From contig CAUJJP010000180.1 of assembly GCA_963205525.1 (NCBI GenBank), positions 1 through 42,175 on the forward strand: a DNA stretch of 42,175 bases. The letters are read 5' to 3'. Positions within the stretch are counted from its first letter, which is position 1; every line of letters starts with the position of its first letter. A model generated the notes under the pieces. That model worked only from the letters and a program-made list of their open reading frames with translations. It was not told the DNA's origin and did not search any database. Both the position numbers and the translations under genes were made by a program. The DNA comes from Pseudomonadota bacterium (lineage in GTDB: Bacteria; Pseudomonadota; Gammaproteobacteria; Burkholderiales; Burkholderiaceae). Shown here one piece after another: positions 14,983-23,714 of this stretch.

Positions 14983-17940
14983 TCAGCCGCTGCCGACCGG
15001 CAGCCGTGCGGGCGCCGCTTGCGCCGGAGTGGGGTCGGGCAACCAGTGCGATGCCGGCGCCGGGCGGCCGAAGTGGTAGCCCTGGGCGTGGTGGCAGCCC
15101 AGGGCGATCAAGGCCTGGCGCTGGGCCTCGTTCTCCACCCCCTCGGCCACCAGTTCCATGCCCAGCGCCTGCGTCAGGCTGAGCACGGCGCCGACGATGG
15201 CGGTGCTGCGCGGCGCGTCCGCCTGGCCGAGGTGGGTGACGAAGCTGCGGTCGATCTTGATCATGCGCAGCGGGAAGCGGTGCACGTAGCCGAGCGAGGA
15301 ATAGCCGGTGCCGAAGTCGTCCAGCGCCGCCTCGACGCCGGCCTCCAGCAGGCCCTGCAGGATGCGCGCCACCGCCTGCGGGTCGGCCAGCAGCGTGCCC
15401 TCGGTCACCTCCAGGCGCAGGCAGCGTGGGTCGAAGCCGAGCTCGGCGAGCAGGGCGAGCAGGCGCTGGCCGAAGTCCTCGCGCTGGAAATGCGGTGCCG
15501 AGACGTTCAGCGTCAGATAGCGTCCCGGCGCCACCAGCGCCCGCGCGGCGGCGCAGGCGATGCGGTACATGTGCCAGTCCACCGCCTCGATGAGGCCGGT
15601 CTCCTGCGCCACCGGCAGGAAGGCGCCGGGGGCGAGCAGGCCGCGGACCGGATGCTGCCAGCGCACCAGCGCCTCGTAGCCCACGACGGCGCCGTCGTCC
15701 AGGCGCACGATGGGCTGGAAGTGGGGCTGGAGCTGGTTCAGCGTGAGCGCGTTGCGCAGCTGCAGCGCGAGATCCAGGACGTTGGTGCCGGCGCCGTCCA
15801 GGCTCGGGTCGTGGACCACGTAGCGGTTGCGGCCCGCCGCCTTGGCGCGGTACAGCGCGGTGTCGGCGTCGTGCAGCACGCTGTCCACGCCGTGGCAGCC
15901 GGGGCTGGAGATCGCGATGCCGATGCTGACCGAGGCGCGCAGCTCGCGCTCGCCGGCGGCGATGGGCGCTTCGAGCCGGGACTGGATGCGCTCGGCGACC
16001 CGGCAGGCCGTGGCGGCCTCGTCGCAGTGCTCGAGCAGGATCGCGAATTCGTCGCCCGACAGGCGTGACACCAGGTCGGGCTCGCGCACGCAGGCCTGCA
16101 GCCGACGCGAGACCTCGCGCAGCACGGCGTCGCCCACCGCGTGTCCGAAACTGTCGTTGAACAGCTTGAAGCGATCAACGTCCAGGTAGAGCAGGGCAAA
16201 GCGGCGCGCGTCGCCGGCCGGCCCGCGCGCGAGCGCGCGCTGCAGGCGCTCGCGCAGGTGCACGCGGTTGGGCAGTTCGGTCAGCGGGTCGTGCAGCACC
16301 TGGTGCTTGAGCTGCTCCTGCACCTGCTCGCGCACCGCGATCTGCATGCGCAGCTCGGCAGTGCGGTCCTGCACCCGGCGCTCGAGCTCGGCATTGAGCT
16401 TGTACAGCGCCTCGGCCTGCAGCAGGCGCTCCAGGCTGCTCGCGATCTGGTGCGAGACGAAGGTCAGCAGGTCGGCGTCCCCGGGGCCGTAGACGACCTG
16501 CTCGCGGTAGCTCTGCACCGCCACCAGTCCCATCGCACCGTCCGGGCCGAGCAGCGGCGCGCCCAGCCAGCTCACCGAGGGCGTCTCCGCGTACTGGGCG
16601 TCGACCTCGCCCGCGCGCACCAGGCGTTCCACCCCCCGCGCGTCCAGCAGCACGCAGTGGCCCGCGCGCAAGGTGTACTCGCTCACCCCGTGGCCGAGGG
16701 GGCGTGAGTCGAAGCACTCGCCCGCCGAATCGACCGCGTAGACGAAGTGCAGGTGACGGCGATCCGGCGAGAGCAGCGCGATGTAGAAATTCTCGGCGTT
16801 GATCAGCTCGGCCACCGACTGGTGGATGGCGCGGTAGAAGGCGGCATCCTCGTCGTTGTCGGGGTTGCTGCTCAGGGCCGCGATGCGGTACAGCGTGGCT
16901 TGCAGGTGCGCCGCGCGCTCGCGCTCGGCCACCTGCGCCTGCAGCTGCCGGTTCGCGATCGCCAGCTCCTGGGTGCGCTCCAGCACCCGCCGCTCCAGCG
17001 CTTCCTGGCCGCGCCTGCGGTCGAGCGCGTTCAGCGCGTGGCCGGCGACGAAGGCGAGCAGCGCCTGGTCGGTCGCGGTGTAGGTGATGCCCTCGACGTA
17101 GCTCTGGACCACCAGGGCGCCGACCACCTCGTCGCCGCGCCGCATCGGCACGCCTATCAGGTCCACCGCAGGCGCGCCCAGCGGCAGCTCGGCGCTGTAG
17201 TGCAGCGCCCGTGCCACCTCGCGCGAGCAGCCGTGCAGCGGCTGGCCGGTGCGGATCAGGCCCATGGTGATGCTGTTGGGCAGCTTTTCCGCCGGGATCT
17301 CCTGGTCGGGCCCGCAGGGCTCGGCGTCTATGCTGTCGACGAAGTAGACGAAGCGCACGCTGTCGCGCTCGCGCTCGTACAGCGCGATGTAGAAGTTCTC
17401 GGCGTACATCAGCTCGCCGACGATCTGGTGCAGGCCGCGCAGCAAGGCGTCCATGTCCAGCGCCGAGCCGGCGAGGTTGGCGATCGCGAACAACGCGCGC
17501 TGCAGGCGCTCGGCATGCCCCAGCTCGGCGACCGCGCCGCGCAGGCCCTGCACCTGCGCCAGCTCGGCCAGGCGCTGGGAAGCCAGCTCGATCAGGCCGG
17601 CCGCGGCCGCGCCGGGCGGCGACTGGCGCGCCTGCAGCACGCCCGCGCCGTCGCGCTGCAGCAGCCGCAGGCCGGGAGGCGGCGCGTCTTGCGCCGGCCG
17701 CAGGCGCAGAGCCAGCGCTGCCAGTGCCTGCTCGTCCAGCAGCCCGGCCGGCTCGACGCGCAAGACCTCCTGCTCGTGCCAGGCGAACCCGTCGGCCACC
17801 ACGCCGAGCGCCGCCAGCGCTGCGCGCAGCGCGCCGAGCAGCGCCTCGCCGTCGCTCGCGCGCAGCAAGGGCATGCAGGCGGCCACAAAGGCTGCGGATG
17901 TGCCGTCGGCGGCGGCTGGCGTGGGGATCGGTTTGGCCAT
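14983..17940 (-). CDS. GAF-GAF-GGDEF-EAL cyclic-di-GMP signalling protein
   Basis: 985 residues from the ATG at 17940 (AKPIPTPAAADG); upstream in-frame starts add non-conserved Arg/Pro-rich sequence. After ~140 residues of weakly conserved sequence come two GAF domains that resemble each other (YAENFYIALYERERD in the first, NAENFYIALLSPDRR in the second), each followed by a coiled coil. The GGDEF domain has SGDEF (628-632), with the inhibitory-site REPD nine residues before it. The EAL domain is complete: EALVRW (E756), LNVS, LEVTE, DDFGTGYSS, KIDRSFV, EGVE and QGYHFGRP, so phosphodiesterase activity is likely. SGDEF may still make c-di-GMP or may act as a GTP sensor. There are no membrane helices, so it is cytosolic. 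Confidence 0.93.
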   Translation of the reverse strand: MAKPIPTPAAADGTSAAFVAACMPLLRASDGEALLGALRAALAALGVVADGFAWHEQEVLRVEPAGLLDEQALAALALRLRPAQDAPPPGLRLLQRDGAGVLQARQSPPGAAAAGLIELASQRLAELAQVQGLRGAVAELGHAERLQRALFAIANLAGSALDMDALLRGLHQIVGELMYAENFYIALYERERDSVRFVYFVDSIDAEPCGPDQEIPAEKLPNSITMGLIRTGQPLHGCSREVARALHYSAELPLGAPAVDLIGVPMRRGDEVVGALVVQSYVEGITYTATDQALLAFVAGHALNALDRRRGQEALERRVLERTQELAIANRQLQAQVAERERAAHLQATLYRIAALSSNPDNDEDAAFYRAIHQSVAELINAENFYIALLSPDRRHLHFVYAVDSAGECFDSRPLGHGVSEYTLRAGHCVLLDARGVERLVRAGEVDAQYAETPSVSWLGAPLLGPDGAMGLVAVQSYREQVVYGPGDADLLTFVSHQIASSLERLLQAEALYKLNAELERRVQDRTAELRMQIAVREQVQEQLKHQVLHDPLTELPNRVHLRERLQRALARGPAGDARRFALLYLDVDRFKLFNDSFGHAVGDAVLREVSRRLQACVREPDLVSRLSGDEFAILLEHCDEAATACRVAERIQSRLEAPIAAGERELRASVSIGIAISSPGCHGVDSVLHDADTALYRAKAAGRNRYVVHDPSLDGAGTNVLDLALQLRNALTLNQLQPHFQPIVRLDDGAVVGYEALVRWQHPVRGLLAPGAFLPVAQETGLIEAVDWHMYRIACAAARALVAPGRYLTLNVSAPHFQREDFGQRLLALLAELGFDPRCLRLEVTEGTLLADPQAVARILQGLLEAGVEAALDDFGTGYSSLGYVHRFPLRMIKIDRSFVTHLGQADAPRSTAIVGAVLSLTQALGMELVAEGVENEAQRQALIALGCHHAQGYHFGRPAPASHWLPDPTPAQAAPARLPVGSG

Positions 17941-18296
17941 GATCGGGTGCCGGAGGCCAGACAGGATGCCCCCCGTGGCCGGTACATCGGCGCGCTGCCA
18001 GGCATCTTGAGGAATCCCGGCCCGCCGCGACCCCGGGCGGGGCCACCTTCCCGTCATCCGCCGGGCGACTGCGGGTCGATGCGGGTGCAGGCGCTCGATC
18101 GTGCCCGGCCGGGCTCGAAGCCGAGTCATGCCGCCCTTGTCGGCTATCACGCTGGCCCCAAGGCGAAGTCTGTATGCATATGCAGCTGAGCTCGCCGCCG
18201 TCCAAGCTGTGCGCCGGCGAACTGCCGGCCAGCGGTGCCAATGTGGTCCCTTCGGAGCCTGTCGAAGGAAGCTCGAGCGGCACGAATCCCTTCGGC
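17941..18296. other. Leader region of the GGDEF-EAL gene, with a REP-like palindrome
   Basis: These 356 bases hold no convincing gene. They include the likely promoter of the minus-strand signalling gene and a CCTTCG/CGAAGG hairpin at 18249-18268. Confidence 0.5.
18249..18268. repeat. REP-like palindrome (CCTTCG...CGAAGG)
   Basis: A 6-bp perfect stem (CCTTCG and CGAAGG) encloses the 8-base loop GAGCCTGT. Similar TTCGACAGGCTC-type palindromes are scattered between genes in many beta- and gammaproteobacteria. A single copy is seen in this window. Confidence 0.55.
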
Positions 18297-18334
18297 AAAG
18301 AAAAACGGGCTAGACGCCGAAGCATCTAACCCGT
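18297..18334 (-). terminator. Rho-independent terminator after tRNA-Arg
   Basis: On the minus strand ACGGGTTAGA and TCTAGCCCGT form a 10-bp stem with one G-T pair around a 10-base loop. A run of five T residues and then CTTTG follows. It lies 19 bases after the tRNA CCA end, so it ends the tRNA transcript. Confidence 0.85.
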
Positions 18335-18353
18335 TGATCTAGAACCGAGATTC

Positions 18354-18430
18354 TGGCGCGGCTGGCAGGAATCGAACCCACGACCCCTTGGTTCGTAGCC
18401 AAGTACTCTATCCAGCTGAGCTACAGCCGC
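18354..18430 (-). tRNA. tRNA-Arg (anticodon ACG)
   Basis: 77 bases including an encoded CCA. Acceptor stem GCGGCTG pairs with CAGCCGC. The D arm is GCTCAGCTGGATAGAGT, the anticodon stem CTTGG/CCAAG encloses the loop CTACGAA (anticodon ACG, read as ICG after TadA editing), and the T arm holds GGTTCGATTCC. The tadA gene for that editing is at 40.4 kb. It follows hemY on the same strand by about 100 bases. Confidence 0.97.
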
Positions 18431-18533
18431 GTAAGCCGCACACTATAGCACATCGGATTTGCGGGTATCGGGGGCGTCGCTGCGCGGGCGGCGATCACGG
18501 TTGCCGGATGCGCTCCCATGCCATCGGCTGCGC

Positions 18534-19778
18534 TCAGGTGCCAAGCGCTGCGGCGGCGCGGTCGCAGTCCGCGGCGCGTGCTTCGTCGGATTCCTGGCGT
18601 GCCAGCGCCGCCAGCCGATGCCAGGCGCTGCGCCGGATACCGAGATCCAGACGCGGGTTGGCGGCGGCCGGTTCGAGCAGCTGGCGTGCCTTGCCCCAGA
18701 GCTGGCGTTCGGCAAACGCGGTGCCGACCGCCGCCAGGATCGCCGGCTCATGGCCGAACTCGGCGGCGGCCGCCTCCAGCCGTGGCAGCCAGTCGGCGCC
18801 GATGCCGGCGACGCTGCGCAGCATGGCCTGCGCAATGCGGCTGCGATCCTCGGTGTCCAGCGCCGACAAGTCCTGCCACAGCGGTGCCAGCCACTGGCGC
18901 GCATCGTCGGTGGCGCCCAGCGCGGCGGCGTGCTCGGCGGCAGTGCTGGCGACCACCGGATCGCGCTGGTCCGCGCGCTCCAGCTTGTGCCAGACCTGGC
19001 GCAGTTGCTCGCTGTCGTGGGTGGCGGCGATGGCTTCGGCGGCGAGCGCGCGCAGCAGGCTGCGCGCGACCGCGGGCGAGAAGGCCTGGTGGTGGGCGAG
19101 CAGCCGGGCGGTCTGCAAGGCGTCCAGCGGCGCCTGTGCCAGGCGGCTGGCCGAGAGCCTCAGGCGCAGCGCCTGGGTGCGGCGCGCGACGCCGGGCGCC
19201 AGTTCACCCAGCAGTTCCAGCGCACGCTCGGGGTCGCGGTCGTCCAGCGCCCACTCGGCGGCGAGCAGGCGGGCGCCGTCGTCGGCGCGCCGCGGTTGGC
19301 CGGACTGGGCGAGCAGCGCGCCGAGCTTGCCGAGCTGTTCGTCGCGGCGCTTGCGGTCGGACAGACGGTGCAGGCTGCCGGCGGCCAGCAGGTGGGCGAG
19401 GACGGCGAACTCGCGGTCGGTGCCGGCGCCGTCGGCGTGCAGGTCCAGCGCGCGCCGGGCGGCCTTGTGGGCGCGGCTGTAGCGGGCGCTGAAGTGCTCG
19501 GCCAGGGCTTCGCGCAGTGCGGCCTGGGCGGCACGCTCGCGCCGCGCCGCGCGCCACTCGGCGGCGCGGGTGGGCAGGCTCAGCAGCGACAGCAAGGCCT
19601 GAGCCGCCAGCATCACCGCCGCACCGCCGACGAGCAGGATGAGGAGGGCGAGGTTGAGCGAGAGGTCGGCGCGCCAGCCGCGCCAGAAGATGCTGACCAG
19701 ACCGTCGTTGCGGCCGAAGGTGGCGGCGGCCACCACCGCCGCCACCGCCACCAGCACCAGCCAGATGATGTTGCGCAT
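18534..19778 (-). CDS. hemY: HemY family inner-membrane TPR protein
   Basis: 414 residues from the ATG at 19778. The N-terminus matches HemY: MRNIIWLVLVAVAAVVAAATF as first helix, then NDGLVSIFWRGWRADLSLN and a second helix. A long soluble all-helical domain of TPR type follows (SARYSRAHKAARRAL, ERALELLGELAPG, WLAPLWQDLSAL, AFAERQLWGKARQLLEPA). The proteobacterial HemY of the hemCDXY operon is not the Bacillus protoporphyrinogen oxidase of the same name; its role in tetrapyrrole synthesis is unclear. It is the last gene of the block. Confidence 0.9.
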   Translation of the reverse strand: MRNIIWLVLVAVAAVVAAATFGRNDGLVSIFWRGWRADLSLNLALLILLVGGAAVMLAAQALLSLLSLPTRAAEWRAARRERAAQAALREALAEHFSARYSRAHKAARRALDLHADGAGTDREFAVLAHLLAAGSLHRLSDRKRRDEQLGKLGALLAQSGQPRRADDGARLLAAEWALDDRDPERALELLGELAPGVARRTQALRLRLSASRLAQAPLDALQTARLLAHHQAFSPAVARSLLRALAAEAIAATHDSEQLRQVWHKLERADQRDPVVASTAAEHAAALGATDDARQWLAPLWQDLSALDTEDRSRIAQAMLRSVAGIGADWLPRLEAAAAEFGHEPAILAAVGTAFAERQLWGKARQLLEPAAANPRLDLGIRRSAWHRLAALARQESDEARAADCDRAAAALGT

Positions 19779-19803
19779 GGTCGCGCCCTTCGGCGGCTGC
19801 CGC

Positions 19804-20949
19804 TCAGCGGCCGGCGGTCGCGGCCGCGATCGCGGCCAGCGTGCCGTCGGGCCGCGGGATGCCGACCTGGCGCGCCTGTGCCAGCACCTGGCGCAGCGCG
19901 TTGTCCACCCCCTGCACGCTGCGTGCATGGCGGTCGAAGTAGCGCTCGAGTGCGCTGCGTGCGTCGCGCAGGTCGGACTGCGCGGCCTCGTACTGGCGCG
20001 ACAGCAGGGCCAGGCGGGCGTTGAGCAGGCGCAGCTTGAGGTTCTCGCGCAGGAACCAGGCCTGCTCGGGGGCGATCAGCATGGCTTCGGGCTGGGCGAT
20101 CGGCGTCACCCGCACGAGGCCGCGCAGCTCGTCCCAGACCTCGCGGCCGAGTTCCTGCCAGCGCTCGCTCCACATGCCCGGCGCGGCGCCGGGCGCGGAC
20201 GCGGCCGATGCCGCGGGCTGCGGCCGGGGCGCTGCGCTGCGCGCCGGCCGGCTGTCGATCTGGCGGTCCGGGCGCGACAGCAGGGGCAGTTCGTCGACCG
20301 CGCGCACCGCGTCGTCCAGGCGCGAGGTGAGGGCGGCGATGTCCGTCACCGCCACCGCGCGCGTGCGCTCGATGTCGGCTGCCACGGCGCGCCGCACGCG
20401 GTCGAGCTGTGGCTGGCTGTGGCGCGTGAGCCGTTCCTCGGCCTGTTGCAGGGTCGTCAACAGCGGCCCGGTGCTGCCGGTGATCGCGCTTTGCTGCAGC
20501 GCCACGCGCAGCGCGGCCTCGATGTCGGCCAGCACGTTCTCGTCGCGCGAGCGCGCGATGGACTGCATCAGCTCCTCGACCTGCGAGCGCTGCACCGCCG
20601 ACTCGGCGACCTTGGCCTCCAGCAAGGCCATGCGCGCGGTGGCCTCGCGCGCCAACTCCTGTGCCTGGCGCGACAGCACTCGCGCCTCGGCGGCCTGTTC
20701 GGTGCTGTCCTGCTGGCGCCGCACGAGTTCGGTCTCCAGGGCCTGGACGCGCTGGCGGCCGTTCCAGGCCAGGCCCGCAGCGAGCGCCGCCAGCGCCAGC
20801 GCCAGTGCGATCGCGGCGCCACGCCACAGATCAGCCCGGGGACTCGCGACAGTGGTGGAGACAGGTGGCGTGGCCGGTGCCGCGGCGGGGGCCTCGGGCG
20901 TCGCTGCGGCCTCGACCAGGGGGGACGGCGGCGAATCTGACGATGGCAT
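19804..20949 (-). CDS. hemX: HemX family membrane protein (uroporphyrinogen III operon)
   Basis: 381 residues. A Pro/Ala-rich cytosolic N-terminus, one membrane helix (GAAIALALALAALAAGLAW) and a coiled coil (RVQALETELVRRQQ and on) lead to a helical periplasmic domain with DIEAALRVALQQS, VRVTPIAQPEAMLIAPEQ and LKLRLLNARLALLSRQY, all characteristic of HemX. The name uroporphyrinogen methyltransferase sometimes given to this family is not supported, since no SAM-binding motif is present. The start overlaps the hemD stop as TGATG; a GTG three bases earlier is an alternative. Confidence 0.9.
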   Translation of the reverse strand: MPSSDSPPSPLVEAAATPEAPAAAPATPPVSTTVASPRADLWRGAAIALALALAALAAGLAWNGRQRVQALETELVRRQQDSTEQAAEARVLSRQAQELAREATARMALLEAKVAESAVQRSQVEELMQSIARSRDENVLADIEAALRVALQQSAITGSTGPLLTTLQQAEERLTRHSQPQLDRVRRAVAADIERTRAVAVTDIAALTSRLDDAVRAVDELPLLSRPDRQIDSRPARSAAPRPQPAASAASAPGAAPGMWSERWQELGREVWDELRGLVRVTPIAQPEAMLIAPEQAWFLRENLKLRLLNARLALLSRQYEAAQSDLRDARSALERYFDRHARSVQGVDNALRQVLAQARQVGIPRPDGTLAAIAAATAGR

Positions 20950-21785
20950 CACGGCGTGCGGGATTGTACCGAGCCGTCGTCAAGGGCGTGCCCGGGCGCG
21001 GGCCCGGTCAGGTGTCCGGGCAGGTGTGGGCTGCCGGTGGCGAGCGCCGCGATCGCGCCGGTCACGGCGTCGGCCGTCGGCGCGGTCTGGCTCACTTCGG
21101 TGAATCCGGCGGCGCGCGCGGCGGCGGCGATCCGTGGATGGGTCGCCAGCGCGCGCGCGCCCGACGGTGGCGACCATTGCGCCCCCAGGTGGCGAACGGC
21201 CTCGCTGCTGCTGAACAGCCACAGGTGATACGTCGGCGCCTGCGCGGCGTCGGCCAGGAGTGCCAGGCCGTCGCGGTCGGGCCGTGCGGCCTCGCGCGCG
21301 TAGGCGGCGACGAAGCGCGGCTTTGCGCCGGCGGCGCGCTGGCGCTCGGCCAGCCAGTCGCGGCCCTGCTCGCCGCGCACGATCAGCACCTCGCGGCCGG
21401 CCCAGGCGCGCGCCGCGAGCTGCGCCCACACGCCCTCGGAGTCGAAGCTCGCGGCGTCGGGAGCCGGCTCCACGATGCAGCCCGGCGCCAGGCCGGCCTG
21501 GCGCAAGGCCTGCGCCGTGCCCGGGCCGGGGGCGGCGGCGAGCACTGTGTCCGGCCAGGCCTGCTGCGGCGGGCGGCGGGCGAAGAAGTGCTGGACGGCG
21601 TTGACGCTGACGAAGAACACCATCGCCAGCCGGTCCAGCGTGGCCCAGGCGCGGTCCAGCGGCGCGGGGTCGGGGACCGGGCGGATCTCGATCAAGGGCA
21701 GCGCCACGGCGTCGACGCCGCGCTGGCGCAGCAGCCCGACCCAGGCCGCGGCCTGCTCGGCGGGGCGGGTGACGATGACGCGCAC
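20949..21785 (-). CDS. hemD: Uroporphyrinogen-III synthase
   Basis: 278 residues from a GTG at 21785 that begins RVIVTRPAEQAAAWVGLL, the usual HemD start; in-frame sequence further up is the shadow of hemC. Two Rossmann-like halves are visible: ALPLIEIRPVPD and MVFFVSVNAVQHFF in the first, and VLIVRGEQGRDWLAE and FSSSEAVRHL in the second. The enzyme closes hydroxymethylbilane to uroporphyrinogen III with inversion of ring D. Sequence conservation is low in this family, so context (hemC before, hemX after) adds to the call. Confidence 0.92.
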   Translation of the reverse strand: MRVIVTRPAEQAAAWVGLLRQRGVDAVALPLIEIRPVPDPAPLDRAWATLDRLAMVFFVSVNAVQHFFARRPPQQAWPDTVLAAAPGPGTAQALRQAGLAPGCIVEPAPDAASFDSEGVWAQLAARAWAGREVLIVRGEQGRDWLAERQRAAGAKPRFVAAYAREAARPDRDGLALLADAAQAPTYHLWLFSSSEAVRHLGAQWSPPSGARALATHPRIAAAARAAGFTEVSQTAPTADAVTGAIAALATGSPHLPGHLTGPAPGHALDDGSVQSRTP

Positions 21786-21817
21786 TGCGTGTCCTGCCGC
21801 GGCCGGCGCCACCACGC

Positions 21818-22744
21818 TCAGGCTGCGGGCAGGTAGCTGCCTGCGCCCAGCGCCTGCAGCTCGGCCACCGCGCGTGCGCCGAGGGCGCGTGCGGCGTCGG
21901 GGTCGGCCACCGGCGCCGCCAGCGCCACCTGCAGCAGCGGCCTCAGGGGCTGGCTGCCGTCGCCCAGCGCCGCGCGCAGATGCAGCTGGCCGTCCGCCCA
22001 GCGCGCGTGCGCCGCCAGCGGCATGCTGCAGCTGCCGCCCAGGCCGCGCGAGACGGCGCGCTCGGCCTCGCAGGCGAGCGCGCTCGGCGCATGCGCCAGC
22101 GCCTGCAGTGCCTGCCGCAGGGCGCCGGCATCGGCGCGCACCTCCAGACCGAGCGCGCCCTGGCCGGCGGCCGGGATCATGGCCTCGGGCTCGAAGCACA
22201 TGCGGATGCGCGCACCCAGGTCGAGCCGGCGCAGCCCGGCGGCGGCGAGCACGATGCCGTCGAAGCCGCCTTCGTCAAGCTTGCGCAGGCGGGTGTCGAG
22301 GTTGCCGCGCAAGGGCTCGATGCGCAGGTCCGGCCGCATGGCAAGCAACTGCACCACGCGACGCAGGCTGGAGGTGCCGACCACCGCGCCCTTGGGCAGG
22401 TCGGCCGGTGTGGCGTAGCGCGGCGAGACCCAGGCGTCGCGCGCATCCTCGCGCTCCAGCACCGCTGCGAGCACGAAGCCGGGCGGCAGCTCCATGGGCA
22501 CGTCCTTCAGCGAATGCACCGCGAGCTGGGCGCGCCCGTCTTCCAGCGCGGCCTCCAGCTCCTTCACGAACAAGCCCTTGCCGCCCACCTTGGACAGCGC
22601 GCGGTCCAGGATCTGGTCTCCGCGCGTGGTCATGCCCAGCAGCGACACCCGCATCCCCGAGTGCCGCTGCAGCAGGTCCTGCACATGGCGCGCCTGCCAC
22701 AGGGCGAGCCGGCTCTCGCGGGTGGCGATCGTGATCTCTTTCAT
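21818..22744 (-). CDS. hemC: Porphobilinogen deaminase (hydroxymethylbilane synthase)
   Basis: 308 residues. Start ATG 22744 gives [18 protein letters not shown]. Also visible are [20 protein letters not shown] (with the catalytic Asp in the downstream HSLKDVPME segment), [23 protein letters not shown] and the dipyrromethane cofactor cysteine in [13 protein letters not shown]. It joins four porphobilinogens into hydroxymethylbilane. The hemD start is 32 bases downstream of its stop. It lies 77 bases after the LytTR regulator gene, with which it may be co-transcribed. Confidence 0.96.
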   Translation of the reverse strand: MKEITIATRESRLALWQARHVQDLLQRHSGMRVSLLGMTTRGDQILDRALSKVGGKGLFVKELEAALEDGRAQLAVHSLKDVPMELPPGFVLAAVLEREDARDAWVSPRYATPADLPKGAVVGTSSLRRVVQLLAMRPDLRIEPLRGNLDTRLRKLDEGGFDGIVLAAAGLRRLDLGARIRMCFEPEAMIPAAGQGALGLEVRADAGALRQALQALAHAPSALACEAERAVSRGLGGSCSMPLAAHARWADGQLHLRAALGDGSQPLRPLLQVALAAPVADPDAARALGARAVAELQALGAGSYLPAA

Positions 22745-22811
22745 GGTGGGGGGATTATCGCCAGCGACCTGGGACGGACCGGCTTGGTGAGGCCCGGCGC
22801 GAGGGCCGCTG

Positions 22812-22830
22812 GCGATCAGATTCAGATCGC
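22812..22830. other. Small inverted repeat over the end of the algR-like gene
   Basis: GCGATC and GATCGC, separated by seven bases, surround the stop codon of the regulator gene. There is no T-run, so it is not a simple terminator. It might stabilise the mRNA end or mark a partial transcription break before hemC. Confidence 0.35.
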
Positions 22831-23709
22831 TTGCCCGCCCGCGGACAGCGCCTGGCGCACCGCCGCGAGCTGGCGGCGCGAGACCGCCAGCCATTCGTCG
22901 TTCGGCGCCACGCGCACGGCCCAGCCGCCGATCTCGGGGTCGGCGTCGCTGGCGGCGGTGCTGGTGTTGGTGTTGGCGCTGGTGTTGGTGCTGGTGTCGG
23001 CTGCGCCACGCCGGGCCAGCTCGCGCAGCGCCGACACGGCCACCAGGGCGTTGCGGTGCACGCGCACGAAGCCGGCGCCCAGGCGCTGCTCCAGATCGGT
23101 CAGGGTGCCGTCCAGCACGTAGCTGCGCTCGGCGCTGCGCAAGGTGAGGTACTTCTGCTCGGCCTTCAGGTACAGCACCTGGGCCAGCGGCAGCCGCAGC
23201 AGGCGGCCGCGGTCGCTCACCACCAGCGCCTGCAGCTCGGCGGCCGGCGCGATGCCTGCAGGCCCGGTGTCCTGCGAGGCGCCCGGCGGCGTGGTGCCCG
23301 GCGCGGTGCCCGGCCGGGTGCCCAGCCAGGCACGGCGCTGGGCGACGCGCCTGAGCGCGGCCTGCAGGCGGTCGCGCGAGACCGGCTTGGTCAGGTAGTC
23401 GGCGGCCTCGAGCTCGAAGGCGGCGAGTGCGTGCTCGGCGTGCGCGGTGACGAACACCACCGCCGGCGCGGCGCTGCCCTGGTCGAGCAGGCGGCGCGCC
23501 AGCGCCAGCCCGCTCGCGCCGGGCAGGGCGATATCCAGCAGCAGCAGGTCGGGCGCCGGATCGCGATCCAGCCAGGCGATGGCGGCGGCGGCGTCGCCGG
23601 CCTCGCCCAGCACCTCGCAGGGCGGATCGTCGATCGAGGCCAGCAGGTCGCGCAGGCGCAGCCTGGCCAGCATCTCGTCGTCCACCAGCAGCACGCGCAG
23701 CATCGCCAT
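22822..23709 (-). CDS. algR: LytTR-family response regulator (AlgR-like)
   Basis: 295 residues. The receiver domain has VDDE (9-12), phospho-acceptor D59 in [11 protein letters not shown]88 and K108 in YLTKP. After a Pro/Gly/Thr linker comes the LytTR DNA-binding domain: [45 protein letters not shown] and, at the end, [13 protein letters not shown]. Between the last two is an unusual Thr/Asn/Ser repeat of about 20 residues encoded by a 6-bp DNA repeat. The kinase gene ends five bases before this start. In Pseudomonas AlgR from the same gene order controls alginate and type IV pili; targets here are unknown. Confidence 0.9.
   Translation of the reverse strand: MAMLRVLLVDDEMLARLRLRDLLASIDDPPCEVLGEAGDAAAAIAWLDRDPAPDLLLLDIALPGASGLALARRLLDQGSAAPAVVFVTAHAEHALAAFELEAADYLTKPVSRDRLQAALRRVAQRRAWLGTRPGTAPGTTPPGASQDTGPAGIAPAAELQALVVSDRGRLLRLPLAQVLYLKAEQKYLTLRSAERSYVLDGTLTDLEQRLGAGFVRVHRNALVAVSALRELARRGAADTSTNTSANTNTSTAASDADPEIGGWAVRVAPNDEWLAVSRRQLAAVRQALSAGGQAI
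22957..23000. repeat. 6-bp coding microsatellite in the LytTR domain
   Basis: GGTGTT, GGTGCT and GGCGCT hexamers run together for about 44 bases. On the coding strand they give alternating Thr and Asn, Ser or Ala. The repeat sits in a loop before the last strand of the DNA-binding domain. Confidence 0.8.
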
Positions 23710-23714
23710 CGGAC

